From assembly GCA_964486395.1 (NCBI GenBank), contig CAZALP010000017.1:1-12686 (forward strand): a DNA stretch of 12,686 bases. Direction: 5' to 3'. The translations under genes and the position numbers were made by a program. The notes under the pieces were generated by a model. The model searched no databases, had not been told where the DNA came from, and was given only the letters and a program-made list of their open reading frames with translations. Positions 1 to 7,114 of this stretch are shown here, in pieces. How positions within the stretch are numbered: position 1 is the stretch's first letter; each line of letters starts with the position of its first letter. Source of the stretch: CAYYJV01 sp964486395. GTDB taxonomy: Bacteria > Patescibacteriota > Minisyncoccia > Minisyncoccales > MHMH01.

Positions 1-1398
1 CTGGCATTTATCATTGGAATTTCTATTAATTCAATTGTTTCCACTCCCCAGTTATTTATGCTGGGGTTTTTAGTTTTGGGAGTGTTTTTGATAAGCGTGT
101 TTTGGAAATATAAAAAATTAGTTATGGTTGGATTCTGCCTTTTGTTTTTAGTTTTGGGAATCTGGCGGCATCAATTGGCTGAATCAGAGATTATCTATCC
201 CGAGGATAGAGAGATTACCTTCGTTGGTGAAGTTACCAAAGAGCCGGACATCAGGGCAGACAACATAAAATTGACCATTGGATCAAAAGAGATAAAAGGC
301 AGAGTGTTGGTAACCGTTAACCGCTATCCTGAATATCAATATGGAGACCGGCTGAAAATCGCAGGAGAATTAAAAAAACCTCACATTTTTGAAAATTTCA
401 ACTACAGAGATTATCTTTCAAAAGACGGAATTTATTCCGTGATGCATTATCCCCAAGTTGAATTACTTCAAAGAGAAGCGTACAGAGGCCCGATTTCTGT
501 GCTCTATGCTAAAATTTTGGGTTTTAAGGATAAATTGAGAGAAAGCATTTACAGAAACTTGTCGCCGCCTCAAAGCTCCATTCTGGGAGCCATGATTTTG
601 GGGGATAAAAGAAGAATGTCAGACGAGCTGAAGGAAAAACTTAATGTCGCCGGCGTCAGGCATATCACAGCCATTTCCGGAATGCATATTATGATTTTGG
701 CGGGCATTTTAATGTTTTTGGGAGCAGGGCTGGGGTTAAAAAGAATCAAGGCTTTTTATTTTGCCATGAGTTTGCTGTTTTTGTATATAGTTATGGTCGG
801 ATTGCCTCCTTCGGCCGTCAGGGCCGGCATTATGGGAGGACTATTTTTTCTGGCCTGGGCGGTGGGCAGACAAAGAAATTCTGCCAGGCCCATAGTTTTT
901 GCGGCAGCCCTGATGCTGGCCCAAAACCCCTTGCTTTTGAGACTAGACATAGGCTTTCAGCTTTCTTTTCTAGCCGTCTTGGGAATTATTTATTTGATGC
1001 CCACTTTCAAAAAATACCTGAAGAACGAAATTGTGGCTATGACTTTTTCTGCCTATCTTTTTACTCTTCCTATTTTAATTTATAATTTCGGCTATTTTTC
1101 TTCTGTGGCTCCTCTGACTAATGTTTTGATTGTGTCTTTCTTGCCTTTGGTGATGATTACCGGATTTGTTTTTGGAATGGCCGGAATATTTTGGCAGCCC
1201 CTGGGCTGGATTTTATCTTGGCCTAGCTGGTTGCTTTTAACTTACATTACCAAAATAGTAGATTACTTCAGCCAAATTCCTTTAGCTTCTGTCACCATTG
1301 AAAATCTGCACTGGTCCTGGTTAGTAATTACTTATCTTATTTTGGGTTATATTACCTGGCGGCTAAATGAACGCCAAAAACTCAAATTAAATTATTAA
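1..1398 (+). CDS. comEC: ComEC/Rec2-type DNA uptake channel protein, 5' partial, no nuclease domain
   Basis: The reading frame is open from base 1, so the gene begins upstream of the window; the ATG at 58 is an internal Met, because the preceding codons already encode membrane-type sequence. ComEC is the inner-membrane channel that passes single-stranded DNA into the cytoplasm during transformation. Counting from that Met, two hydrophobic segments (about 1-37) lead into an OB-fold-like region (about 52-135). The competence domain follows with its signature GDKRRMSDELKEKL, then HITAISGMH near 202-210, and then a series of membrane helices to about 435. The protein ends at WRLNERQKLKLNY, directly after the last helix. 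The metallo-beta-lactamase-like C-terminal domain found in B. subtilis ComEC is absent. The TAA at 1396-1398 sits in ordinary sequence with no sign of a frameshift. Family assignment is firm; transport function is inferred. Confidence 0.93.
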   Translation: MAFIIGISINSIVSTPQLFMLGFLVLGVFLISVFWKYKKLVMVGFCLLFLVLGIWRHQLAESEIIYPEDREITFVGEVTKEPDIRADNIKLTIGSKEIKGRVLVTVNRYPEYQYGDRLKIAGELKKPHIFENFNYRDYLSKDGIYSVMHYPQVELLQREAYRGPISVLYAKILGFKDKLRESIYRNLSPPQSSILGAMILGDKRRMSDELKEKLNVAGVRHITAISGMHIMILAGILMFLGAGLGLKRIKAFYFAMSLLFLYIVMVGLPPSAVRAGIMGGLFFLAWAVGRQRNSARPIVFAAALMLAQNPLLLRLDIGFQLSFLAVLGIIYLMPTFKKYLKNEIVAMTFSAYLFTLPILIYNFGYFSSVAPLTNVLIVSFLPLVMITGFVFGMAGIFWQPLGWILSWPSWLLLTYITKIVDYFSQIPLASVTIENLHWSWLVITYLILGYITWRLNERQKLKLNY

Positions 1399-1424
1399 AC
1401 TGCCAGGTCCGTGGGTACAGGGGC

Positions 1425-1466
1425 TATATGTTCCTAATTATATGTTTCTAAACGGTTTCATGTTTC
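1425..1466. repeat. Short imperfect tandem repeat in the comEC-lon convergent spacer
   Basis: TATATGTTCCTAA (1425-1437) recurs 14 bases later as TATATGTTTCTAA (1439-1451) with one mismatch, and ATGTTTC appears again at 1460-1466. No gene or stable hairpin is visible here. It may be a decayed repeat or chance similarity in AT-rich sequence. Confidence 0.35.
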
Positions 1467-1481
1467 ATTTGGGAGTTTAAT

Positions 1482-1510
1482 AAAAAAAAGAGCTGATTTA
1501 ATCAGCTCTT
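1482..1510 (-). terminator. Intrinsic terminator of lon, overlapping its stop codon
   Basis: Bases 1488-1498 (AAGAGCTGATT) and 1500-1510 (AATCAGCTCTT) form a perfect 11-base inverted repeat. In lon's direction it is followed by eight T residues (complement of 1482-1489). The 5' arm is made of the last lon codons and the stop codon lies at the loop. In the + direction there is no T-run, so it should not terminate comEC well. Confidence 0.88.
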
Positions 1511-3855
1511 ATCGCTATTTCTAAAGCCTCTTTTATTTCAGCAATAAATTTAATTTCAATTTCTTTTCGATCCAGGGCTCTTTTTACACTTTGTGGTAAA
1601 TCAGAAACATCTTTTTCATTTTCTTTTGGTAAAATAATAGTTTTTATTCCAGCTTCTTTGGCTGCCAAAACTTTTTCTTTAACTCCTCCTATCGCTCGAA
1701 CTACTCCCCTCAGGGTAATTTCTCCGCTCATAGCTACATCGTTTCGAACTTTTTGTTTTCTTAGCAGAGAAACCAGGGCTACAATCATAGCTATTCCTGC
1801 CGATGGTCCATCTTTGGGTACCGCTGCTTCGGGAACATGAATATGAATTTTATTGCCTACTGGAGAGCGGTTTTCCTGAATTCCCAATATCTTTAAATTG
1901 GCTTCCACAAAAGTGAGGGCGGTTTTAGCCGATTCTTTCATAATTTTTTCTATGTTGCCAGTAATTTCTAATTCTGGCTCTTTGATTCCCCTGATCATTT
2001 CTGTTTCAATAAACAAAATTTCTCCCCCCACCAGAGTCCAAGCTAAACCAATAGCCACTCCCGGTCGAGAAATTCTCTCTTTTAAAGTAGAAATATACCT
2101 TTTTGGTCCCAAAATTTCAGAGAGCTTACTTTCAGTAATTACTTCTCTTTGAATTTCGTTTTTGGCAATTTTGGTAGCTGTTCTCCGGCAACAATTGCCA
2201 ATTTCTCTTTCTAAATTTCTTGCTCCGGCCTCTTTGGTATAATTTCGGATTATCGCTCGAAGAGCTTCATTTTGAAATTGAAGCTGCCTTTTTTTTAATC
2301 CATGGGCTCGGAGCTGCCGGGGGACCAAATATTTCTTAGCAATGTTTAGCTTTTCTTCTGTAGTGTACCCCGGGAAATCTAGAATTTCCATTCTATCTCT
2401 CAAAGCCGGTTGAATAGGGTCGGCCAGATTGCCAGTGCAAATAAACATTACTTTAGAGAGGTCAAAAGGAACATTCAGATAGTTGTCCATGAAAGCAAAA
2501 TTTTGTTCAGGATCTAAAGCTTCTAGTAAAGCCGAAGAGGGATCGCCATGCAGGGAGCTAGTTCCAATTTTATCAATTTCATCAATCATAAACATTGGAT
2601 TGTTAGAACCGGCTCGTTTTATTTCTTGGATAATAATTCCCGGCATAGCCCCAACATAAGTTCTTCGATGCCCTCTTATTTGAGATTCATCATAAACCCC
2701 TCCTAGAGATACCCGGATGAATTTTCTGTCCATTGCTTTAGCAATGGATTTTCCCACCGAAGTTTTTCCAGTTCCCGGCGGGCCAATAAAACAGAGAATA
2801 GGGCTTTTCCCTTCGGGTTTTAGTTTTTTAACTGCCAGAAATTCTAATATTCTCTTTTTAACTTTTTCTAATCCATAATGGTCTTCCTCTAAAATTTTTT
2901 CTGCTTCCGAGACATCTAATCGATCTTTAGTGCTTTTTGACCAAGGAAGACTCACCATATAATCTAACCAGCTTTCTATCCATTGACGAGTGGGGTCATG
3001 AGAATCCATTCGGGCAAACTTTTCTAACTGGTCATCAAACTCTTTTTGGGCTTGTTCTGGGAGATGGGCTTGGACAGCTTTTTCTTTATATTTTTTTATT
3101 TCTTCTGATTCTTCCCCCAATTCTTCATCAATAGCTCTCTTTTGTTCTCTAAGAATATATTCTCTTTGAGCTCTTTGGGCCCTGGCCTCTATTTTTTTGC
3201 GAACCTCTAATCTAGCTATCTGAGCCTCTAAAAGATCATAAACTTTAATTAATCTTTCTCTAACATCAGTAATTTCTAGAACTTTTTGCTTATCTTCTAA
3301 AGTTATTTTCCAGAAAAAACGGGGTAAAATTGCAAAATAGGCCGCTTCCCCCGGCTCTCTGATTTCGGCAATTTCAGCTAAGAGTTCCTCTTTGTTAGAA
3401 GGCAGTTGGCCAATCTCTTCTAAAAGGTTCAAGGCTTTCATAAAACTAGATTTTACTGTTTCAGTCCAAGCTTCAACTTCATTGGCTTTACTGATTTTAT
3501 CAGGCAATAATTCAATTTCAGCAATATAAAAGGGATCATCTTTTAAAATTTGTTTTATTCTAAATCTGGTAATACCTCTGAGGCCGACGGTGGTATATCG
3601 TTTGCCAAAAAGAGAATACTCTAAGAATTTAATATTGGTGATTTCAGCCACTGTGCCTATTTCAAAAAATGTTTCTTCCTGTTGGGGTTTTCGAGCTACC
3701 ATTCCCAATAAATTTATTTCTCCTTCGATTACAAATCTTAATAATTTTTTACTGCTTTCATGAGTAACCATAATTATTTCAGGAAATCCTGGAAACAAGA
3801 TCAAATCAGCCATAGGTAAAATTGGTAAAATTTCAGGAACTTGGATATCTTCCAT
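1498..3855 (-). CDS. lon: ATP-dependent protease Lon (LonA type)
   Basis: Lon is a cytoplasmic AAA+ serine protease that unfolds and degrades damaged and regulatory proteins. The 785-residue product is full length for the family. The LON substrate-binding domain spans about 7-215, followed by a charged coiled-coil stretch (about 215-290). The AAA+ module has Walker A GPPGTGKT at 358-365 and Walker B MFMIDE at 421-426, with an arginine-rich region RGHRRTYVGAMPG near 394-406. The protease domain carries the Ser-Lys dyad: S685 in PKDGPSAGIAM and K728 in GGVKEKVL, 43 residues apart as in E. coli Lon. The start is fixed by AAGGAGGG five bases upstream, the strongest ribosome site in the window. 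The gene is transcribed alone, towards comEC. No CIRCE-like heat-shock operator is visible. Hand-counted rows suggest it is more AT-rich than its neighbours. Confidence 0.98.
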   Translation of the reverse strand: MEDIQVPEILPILPMADLILFPGFPEIIMVTHESSKKLLRFVIEGEINLLGMVARKPQQEETFFEIGTVAEITNIKFLEYSLFGKRYTTVGLRGITRFRIKQILKDDPFYIAEIELLPDKISKANEVEAWTETVKSSFMKALNLLEEIGQLPSNKEELLAEIAEIREPGEAAYFAILPRFFWKITLEDKQKVLEITDVRERLIKVYDLLEAQIARLEVRKKIEARAQRAQREYILREQKRAIDEELGEESEEIKKYKEKAVQAHLPEQAQKEFDDQLEKFARMDSHDPTRQWIESWLDYMVSLPWSKSTKDRLDVSEAEKILEEDHYGLEKVKKRILEFLAVKKLKPEGKSPILCFIGPPGTGKTSVGKSIAKAMDRKFIRVSLGGVYDESQIRGHRRTYVGAMPGIIIQEIKRAGSNNPMFMIDEIDKIGTSSLHGDPSSALLEALDPEQNFAFMDNYLNVPFDLSKVMFICTGNLADPIQPALRDRMEILDFPGYTTEEKLNIAKKYLVPRQLRAHGLKKRQLQFQNEALRAIIRNYTKEAGARNLEREIGNCCRRTATKIAKNEIQREVITESKLSEILGPKRYISTLKERISRPGVAIGLAWTLVGGEILFIETEMIRGIKEPELEITGNIEKIMKESAKTALTFVEANLKILGIQENRSPVGNKIHIHVPEAAVPKDGPSAGIAMIVALVSLLRKQKVRNDVAMSGEITLRGVVRAIGGVKEKVLAAKEAGIKTIILPKENEKDVSDLPQSVKRALDRKEIEIKFIAEIKEALEIAIRAD

Positions 3856-3860
3856 TTTCT

Positions 3861-3868
3861 CCCTCCTT
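3861..3868 (-). promoter_or_regulatory. Strong Shine-Dalgarno site of lon
   Basis: On the minus strand this reads AAGGAGGG, then AGAAA, then the ATG at 3855. It fixes the lon start. It stands out because none of the other gene starts in the window has a comparable site. Confidence 0.85.
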
Positions 3869-3895
3869 AAATTTTAAAAGAACTTTGCTTTATTT

Positions 3896-3923
3896 ATCTT
3901 AATTTTAAACCTGAAAATGTCAA
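3896..3923 (-). promoter_or_regulatory. Sigma70-type promoter of lon
   Basis: The minus strand has a perfect TTGACA -35 box (complement of 3918-3923), a 16-base spacer and TAAGAT (3901-3896) as -10. Transcription would start near 3889, giving a leader of about 33 bases that contains the AAGGAGGG site. The -35 box lies on the same base pairs as the weak -35 of the divergent promoter. Confidence 0.6.
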
Positions 3924-3946
3924 GAAGATTTTTTTTGTGCTAAAAT
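3917..3946 (+). promoter_or_regulatory. Extended -10 promoter of the envelope gene run, apparently leaderless
   Basis: TGC followed by TAAAAT (3938-3946) is an extended -10 box. A weak -35, ATGTCA (3917-3922), lies 18 bases upstream. The -10 is separated from the ATG at 3953 by only six bases, so transcription should start at or within a base of the start codon. No Shine-Dalgarno site precedes that ATG. Confidence 0.5.
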
Positions 3947-3952
3947 AAAATA

Positions 3953-5218
3953 ATGATAAGATCAAATAATCGAAAAGCTTGGGTGGTAGCCGTTAGCATG
4001 GGTTATGGTCATCAAAGGACCGCTTACCCTTTGAGGCATTTGGCTTTGGACGGAAAAGTGATAAACGCCAACGATTATCCGGGGATTATCGAAAAAGACA
4101 GAAAGATGTGGGAAAAAGCTAAGGCTGGATACGAATTCATTTCCAGGCTTAGAAGGGTTCCCGTTGTCGGCAAAATAGTTTGGGGGCTTTTTGACAGACT
4201 GCAAAGAATTTTGGCGTTTTACCCCAAAAGGGATTTGTCGGCGCCGAACCTTCAATTGAAACAAACTTTGGCTCTCATCAAACAAGGCTGGGGCCGGCAT
4301 TTAATTGAAAAGTTAAGCAAAAAGCCTTTGCCCTTGATTGGCACCTTTTTTACGGTAGTTTTTATGGCCGAGCATTTTAAATATCCGGGAGACATTTATT
4401 GCGTCGTTTGCGATACCGATATCTCGAGAACCTGGGCGCCTCTAAAGCCGAAAAAGAGCAAGATTAAGTATTTTGCTCCCACTCCCAGAGTGGTGGAGCG
4501 ACTGAAGCTTTACGGAGTGAGAAAAGAAAACATTTTCTTGACCGGGTATCCTTTGCCCAAAGAAAATATTGGCTCAGAAGAAATGGAAATTTTGAAGGAA
4601 GATTTAAGGCAAAGGATAGTCAACTTGGACCATCGAAGCAATTATTTTCAGAAATACCAAGAGCTGATTGAGTTCAAGTTGGGAAAGCTGCCGGAAAAAT
4701 CAGATCATCTTTTAACGGTAATGTTTGCCGTGGGAGGAGCGGGAGCCCAAAAAGAAATTGGAATAAAAATAGTGAAGAATTTAGCGCCCAGAATTCAAAA
4801 AAGAGAAGTTAAGGTAATTCTAGTGGCTGGCATCAGAAAAGAGGTTAGGGATTATTTTTCAAAGAATGCTCCGGGCACAGAGATAATCTTTGAAGAAGAT
4901 ATGGAAACCTATTTTCAAAAGTTCAATCAGGCATTGCGCAAGACCGATATTTTATGGACCAAGCCTTCCGAACTTTCCTTTTATTCGGCTTTGGGCCTGC
5001 CCATTATCATAGCTCCGCCGATCGGCTCACAGGAAGAATTTAACAAAAGGTGGCTTTTAAAGTCGGGATACGGCTTTGAACAGAGAAACTTAAAGTATGT
5101 TGACCAATGGCTGTTTGACTGGCTGGAGCATGGATACCTGGCCGAAGCTGCCATACAGGGCTTTATTGAGGGGGAAAAGTTGGGCACCCATAATATCGAA
5201 AAAATATGTTGTGGCTAG
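3953..5218 (+). CDS. GT-B fold glycosyltransferase-like protein (diacylglycerol glycosyltransferase/MurG-like)
   Basis: This 421-residue protein has the layout of a two-domain GT-B glycosyltransferase of the MGDG-synthase/UgtP/MurG kind; the exact family is not certain. The N-terminus VVAVSMGYGHQRTAYPLRHL (11-30) resembles the glycine/histidine loop with which these enzymes start. Residues 150-201 contain VVCDTD and then APTPRVVERLKLYGV and FLTGYPLP, which matches the second half of the acceptor domain. The donor domain begins near 254 with TVMFAVGGAGAQKE. At 331-364 it has TDILWTKPSELSFYSALGLP and then GSQEEFN, the equivalent of the sugar-nucleotide loop. There is no signal peptide or clear membrane helix, so it should act at the cytoplasmic membrane face. 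It heads the five-gene run, and its last 13 bases overlap the next gene. It would transfer a sugar from a nucleotide donor to a lipid; both substrates are unknown. Confidence 0.7.
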   Translation: MIRSNNRKAWVVAVSMGYGHQRTAYPLRHLALDGKVINANDYPGIIEKDRKMWEKAKAGYEFISRLRRVPVVGKIVWGLFDRLQRILAFYPKRDLSAPNLQLKQTLALIKQGWGRHLIEKLSKKPLPLIGTFFTVVFMAEHFKYPGDIYCVVCDTDISRTWAPLKPKKSKIKYFAPTPRVVERLKLYGVRKENIFLTGYPLPKENIGSEEMEILKEDLRQRIVNLDHRSNYFQKYQELIEFKLGKLPEKSDHLLTVMFAVGGAGAQKEIGIKIVKNLAPRIQKREVKVILVAGIRKEVRDYFSKNAPGTEIIFEEDMETYFQKFNQALRKTDILWTKPSELSFYSALGLPIIIAPPIGSQEEFNKRWLLKSGYGFEQRNLKYVDQWLFDWLEHGYLAEAAIQGFIEGEKLGTHNIEKICCG

Positions 5219-6120
5219 TCGTTACCATTTCTGCTTATTTCATTCTGGCCGTTGTTTTTTTGGTGGATAAGTACCTTTTAGTGGGCCCCATTCCCAGTCC
5301 CAAAGTTTACGCTTTCTACATTGGAATTCTTCAGGCGCTGGCTTTGTTGCTTATTCCTTTTGTTAATTTTATATTCCCCGGATTTTTTTACGTTTTTTTG
5401 GGCTTGGCTTCGGGCTTCTTTTTTATCATAGGTCTCCTTTGGTTTTACAAAGGTTTGCGGATTTTTGAGGCCTCAAGGATAGTGCCGGCTATCGGAGGAT
5501 TGCTGCCGATTTTCACTTTCTTCTTGATATATGTATTTTCAGGAGGGAAAGAAATATTGGGCCCCTGGGAATTTTTGTCTTTTTTGCTTTTGATTTCGGG
5601 AAGCTTCATAATTACCTCCAAAAAGGGCAAGAAGATTCCTTGGGAAAGCTTGAAGATTTCCGCCGTGGCCGCCGCCACTCTCTCCTTTTATATGGTTTTG
5701 GCCAAATATGTGTATATGGTCCAGCCTTTTTGGTCTGGCTTCATTTGGATAAGAATAGGGGCTTTGTTGGCCGGCATTGTTTTGCTTTTTTTATTTTTCA
5801 AGGAAATTAAGGAAGAGGTTTTCAAAAAAAGAGAAGCTTCTTCCTTGAAAACTACTCTTATTTTTCTTTCCAACCAGACAGCGGGAGCCGGAGCCAATAT
5901 TTTGCAGAATTGGGCGGTGGCTTTGGCACCTTTGGTTTACGTTTCCGTAGTTAACGCCCTGATGGGCACTCAGTATGCCTTTTTGTTTATTTTTGCCCTT
6001 GTTATTTCCTTGAAATTCCCCAAGATTTTGAAAGAAGAAGTTTCCCGAGAAGTATTTTTTCAGAAAATAGCCGCTATTTTGCTCATTGGCGGAGGATTGG
6101 CCATTTTAGCTTTTAAATAA
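5206..6120 (+). CDS. EamA/DMT-superfamily membrane transporter-like protein
   Basis: A 304-residue, highly hydrophobic protein with about ten predicted membrane segments arranged as two repeats (about 1-138 and 150-303), the layout of the EamA branch of drug/metabolite transporters. The end of the first half has the usual pattern of this family: FYKGLRIFEASRIVPAIGG (about 80-98), then PIFTFFLIYVF, then a helix and a basic stretch TSKKGKK. The second half has the matching PLVYVSVVNALMGTQYAF (242-259). The ATG at 5206 lies inside the end of the previous gene in another frame and has no clear ribosome site, so translation is probably coupled. Family members export metabolites, and relatives such as ArnE/ArnF move lipid-linked sugars. 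In this setting a lipid-sugar or sugar-precursor carrier is plausible but unproven. Confidence 0.8.
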   Translation: MLWLVVTISAYFILAVVFLVDKYLLVGPIPSPKVYAFYIGILQALALLLIPFVNFIFPGFFYVFLGLASGFFFIIGLLWFYKGLRIFEASRIVPAIGGLLPIFTFFLIYVFSGGKEILGPWEFLSFLLLISGSFIITSKKGKKIPWESLKISAVAAATLSFYMVLAKYVYMVQPFWSGFIWIRIGALLAGIVLLFLFFKEIKEEVFKKREASSLKTTLIFLSNQTAGAGANILQNWAVALAPLVYVSVVNALMGTQYAFLFIFALVISLKFPKILKEEVSREVFFQKIAAILLIGGGLAILAFK

Positions 6121-6121
6121 G

Positions 6122-7114
6122 ATGAAAGTTTTTAAGAAAATTTTACTTGGAGTTTTAGCTTTTGTTTTAGCTGTTGTCGGCTATTTTTCCATTGGATCGG
6201 CTCCTCAAGCTGAAGAAATTTCTTGGGGAATTAATTTTTCTCAAGGGCACGCTGAATATTTGGGACTGGATTGGCAGAAAAACTATTCTGCTATAATTGA
6301 CGACCTCGGCGTTAAAAAAATTAAGATAATCAGCCAGTGGGATTTAATTGAGAAAGAAGAAGATAAATATTATTTTGAAGATTTGGATTGGCAGATTGAG
6401 AAAGCCGAAAAGGAAGGAGTTGAAATTCTTTTGGTGGTGGGCATGAAAACCGGCCACTGGCCAGAGTGCCGCGTTCCCCATTGGGCGAAAGATCTGGAAA
6501 AAGAAAAGCAGCAGAAAGAGATTTTAGAGTTAATTGAGGAGATTGTATTAAGGTACAGAGGTCGGGTCTCTGTACGGGCTTGGCAGGTGGAAAACGAGCC
6601 TTTATTTCCCTTCGGAGAGTGCCCCGACTGGTGGCCTGATAAAAATTTCTTGAAAAAAGAAATAAATCTGGTAAAATCTTTAGACCCGGAAAGGCCCGTC
6701 ATTATTTCTGACAGCGGAGAGTTTTCTTTGTGGATTACCGCTGCCAGATTGGGGGATATCGTCAGTTCCACCCTACATCGTAGGGTTTGGTTCGAGGAAA
6801 TTAAAACTTACGTCACTTATCCATTGCGCCCCGTTTTTTACTGGAAGAAATCACAGATTATCAGAAAGTTTTTTGGCAAGGAAGTGTTTATCGGCGAGCT
6901 TCAGGCAGAGCCTTGGTGCCCTAGGGGAATTACAAATTGTAACCTCGAAGAACAGAGAAAAACAATGAGTTTAGAGAAATTCCAAGAAAATATCGAATTT
7001 GCAAAAAAGACAGGATTGAATAAGTTTTATCTTTGGGGCGCAGAATGGTGGTACTGGCTGAAAGAGAAACAAGGACAACCGGAAATTTGGCAAGAAGCCA
7101 AGAAATTATTTTAA
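6122..7114 (+). CDS. Membrane-anchored or secreted clan GH-A glycoside hydrolase-like protein
   Basis: The 330-residue product starts with a short basic stretch and a hydrophobic segment (about 5-25), a signal peptide or N-terminal anchor, so the rest faces outside. The body reads as a (beta/alpha)8 barrel of clan GH-A (GH5/GH39/GH42-like). WGINFS at 35-40 begins strand 1. The acid/base glutamate is E159 in WQVENEP (154-160). The likely nucleophile is E259 in VFIGELQAEPW (255-265), 100 residues further on, which is the usual spacing for two catalytic glutamates on strands 4 and 7; E263 is the alternative. YLWGAEWWYW at 303-312 fits strand 8 and its aromatic substrate platform. It starts one base after the previous stop and lacks a clear Shine-Dalgarno site, so it is probably coupled. 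It could trim the glycan made by its neighbours. The substrate, and hydrolysis rather than transglycosylation, are unknown. Confidence 0.72.
   Translation: MKVFKKILLGVLAFVLAVVGYFSIGSAPQAEEISWGINFSQGHAEYLGLDWQKNYSAIIDDLGVKKIKIISQWDLIEKEEDKYYFEDLDWQIEKAEKEGVEILLVVGMKTGHWPECRVPHWAKDLEKEKQQKEILELIEEIVLRYRGRVSVRAWQVENEPLFPFGECPDWWPDKNFLKKEINLVKSLDPERPVIISDSGEFSLWITAARLGDIVSSTLHRRVWFEEIKTYVTYPLRPVFYWKKSQIIRKFFGKEVFIGELQAEPWCPRGITNCNLEEQRKTMSLEKFQENIEFAKKTGLNKFYLWGAEWWYWLKEKQGQPEIWQEAKKLF

Noticed and set aside
58..60. ATG at 58 as the comEC start
   Set aside because: The frame is open back to base 1, and the upstream codons encode hydrophobic residues continuous with the ComEC N-terminal membrane region. 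The true start is outside the window.
1359..1376. GGCG...CGCC inverted repeat near the end of comEC as a comEC terminator
   Set aside because: Only four pairs lie around a long loop, inside coding sequence and without a T-run. I see no convincing + strand terminator for comEC.
3962..4300. 112-codon open frame on the minus strand inside the GT-B gene
   Set aside because: It is a shadow of the GT-B N-terminal domain with low-complexity, unconserved-looking content.
7033..7113. Upstream ATG giving a 544-residue GT2 protein
   Set aside because: The extra 27 residues overlap the conserved C-terminus of the GH-like gene, are rich in R/E/T without family resemblance, and have no good ribosome site. 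The TAATG junction at 7112-7116 is the natural start.
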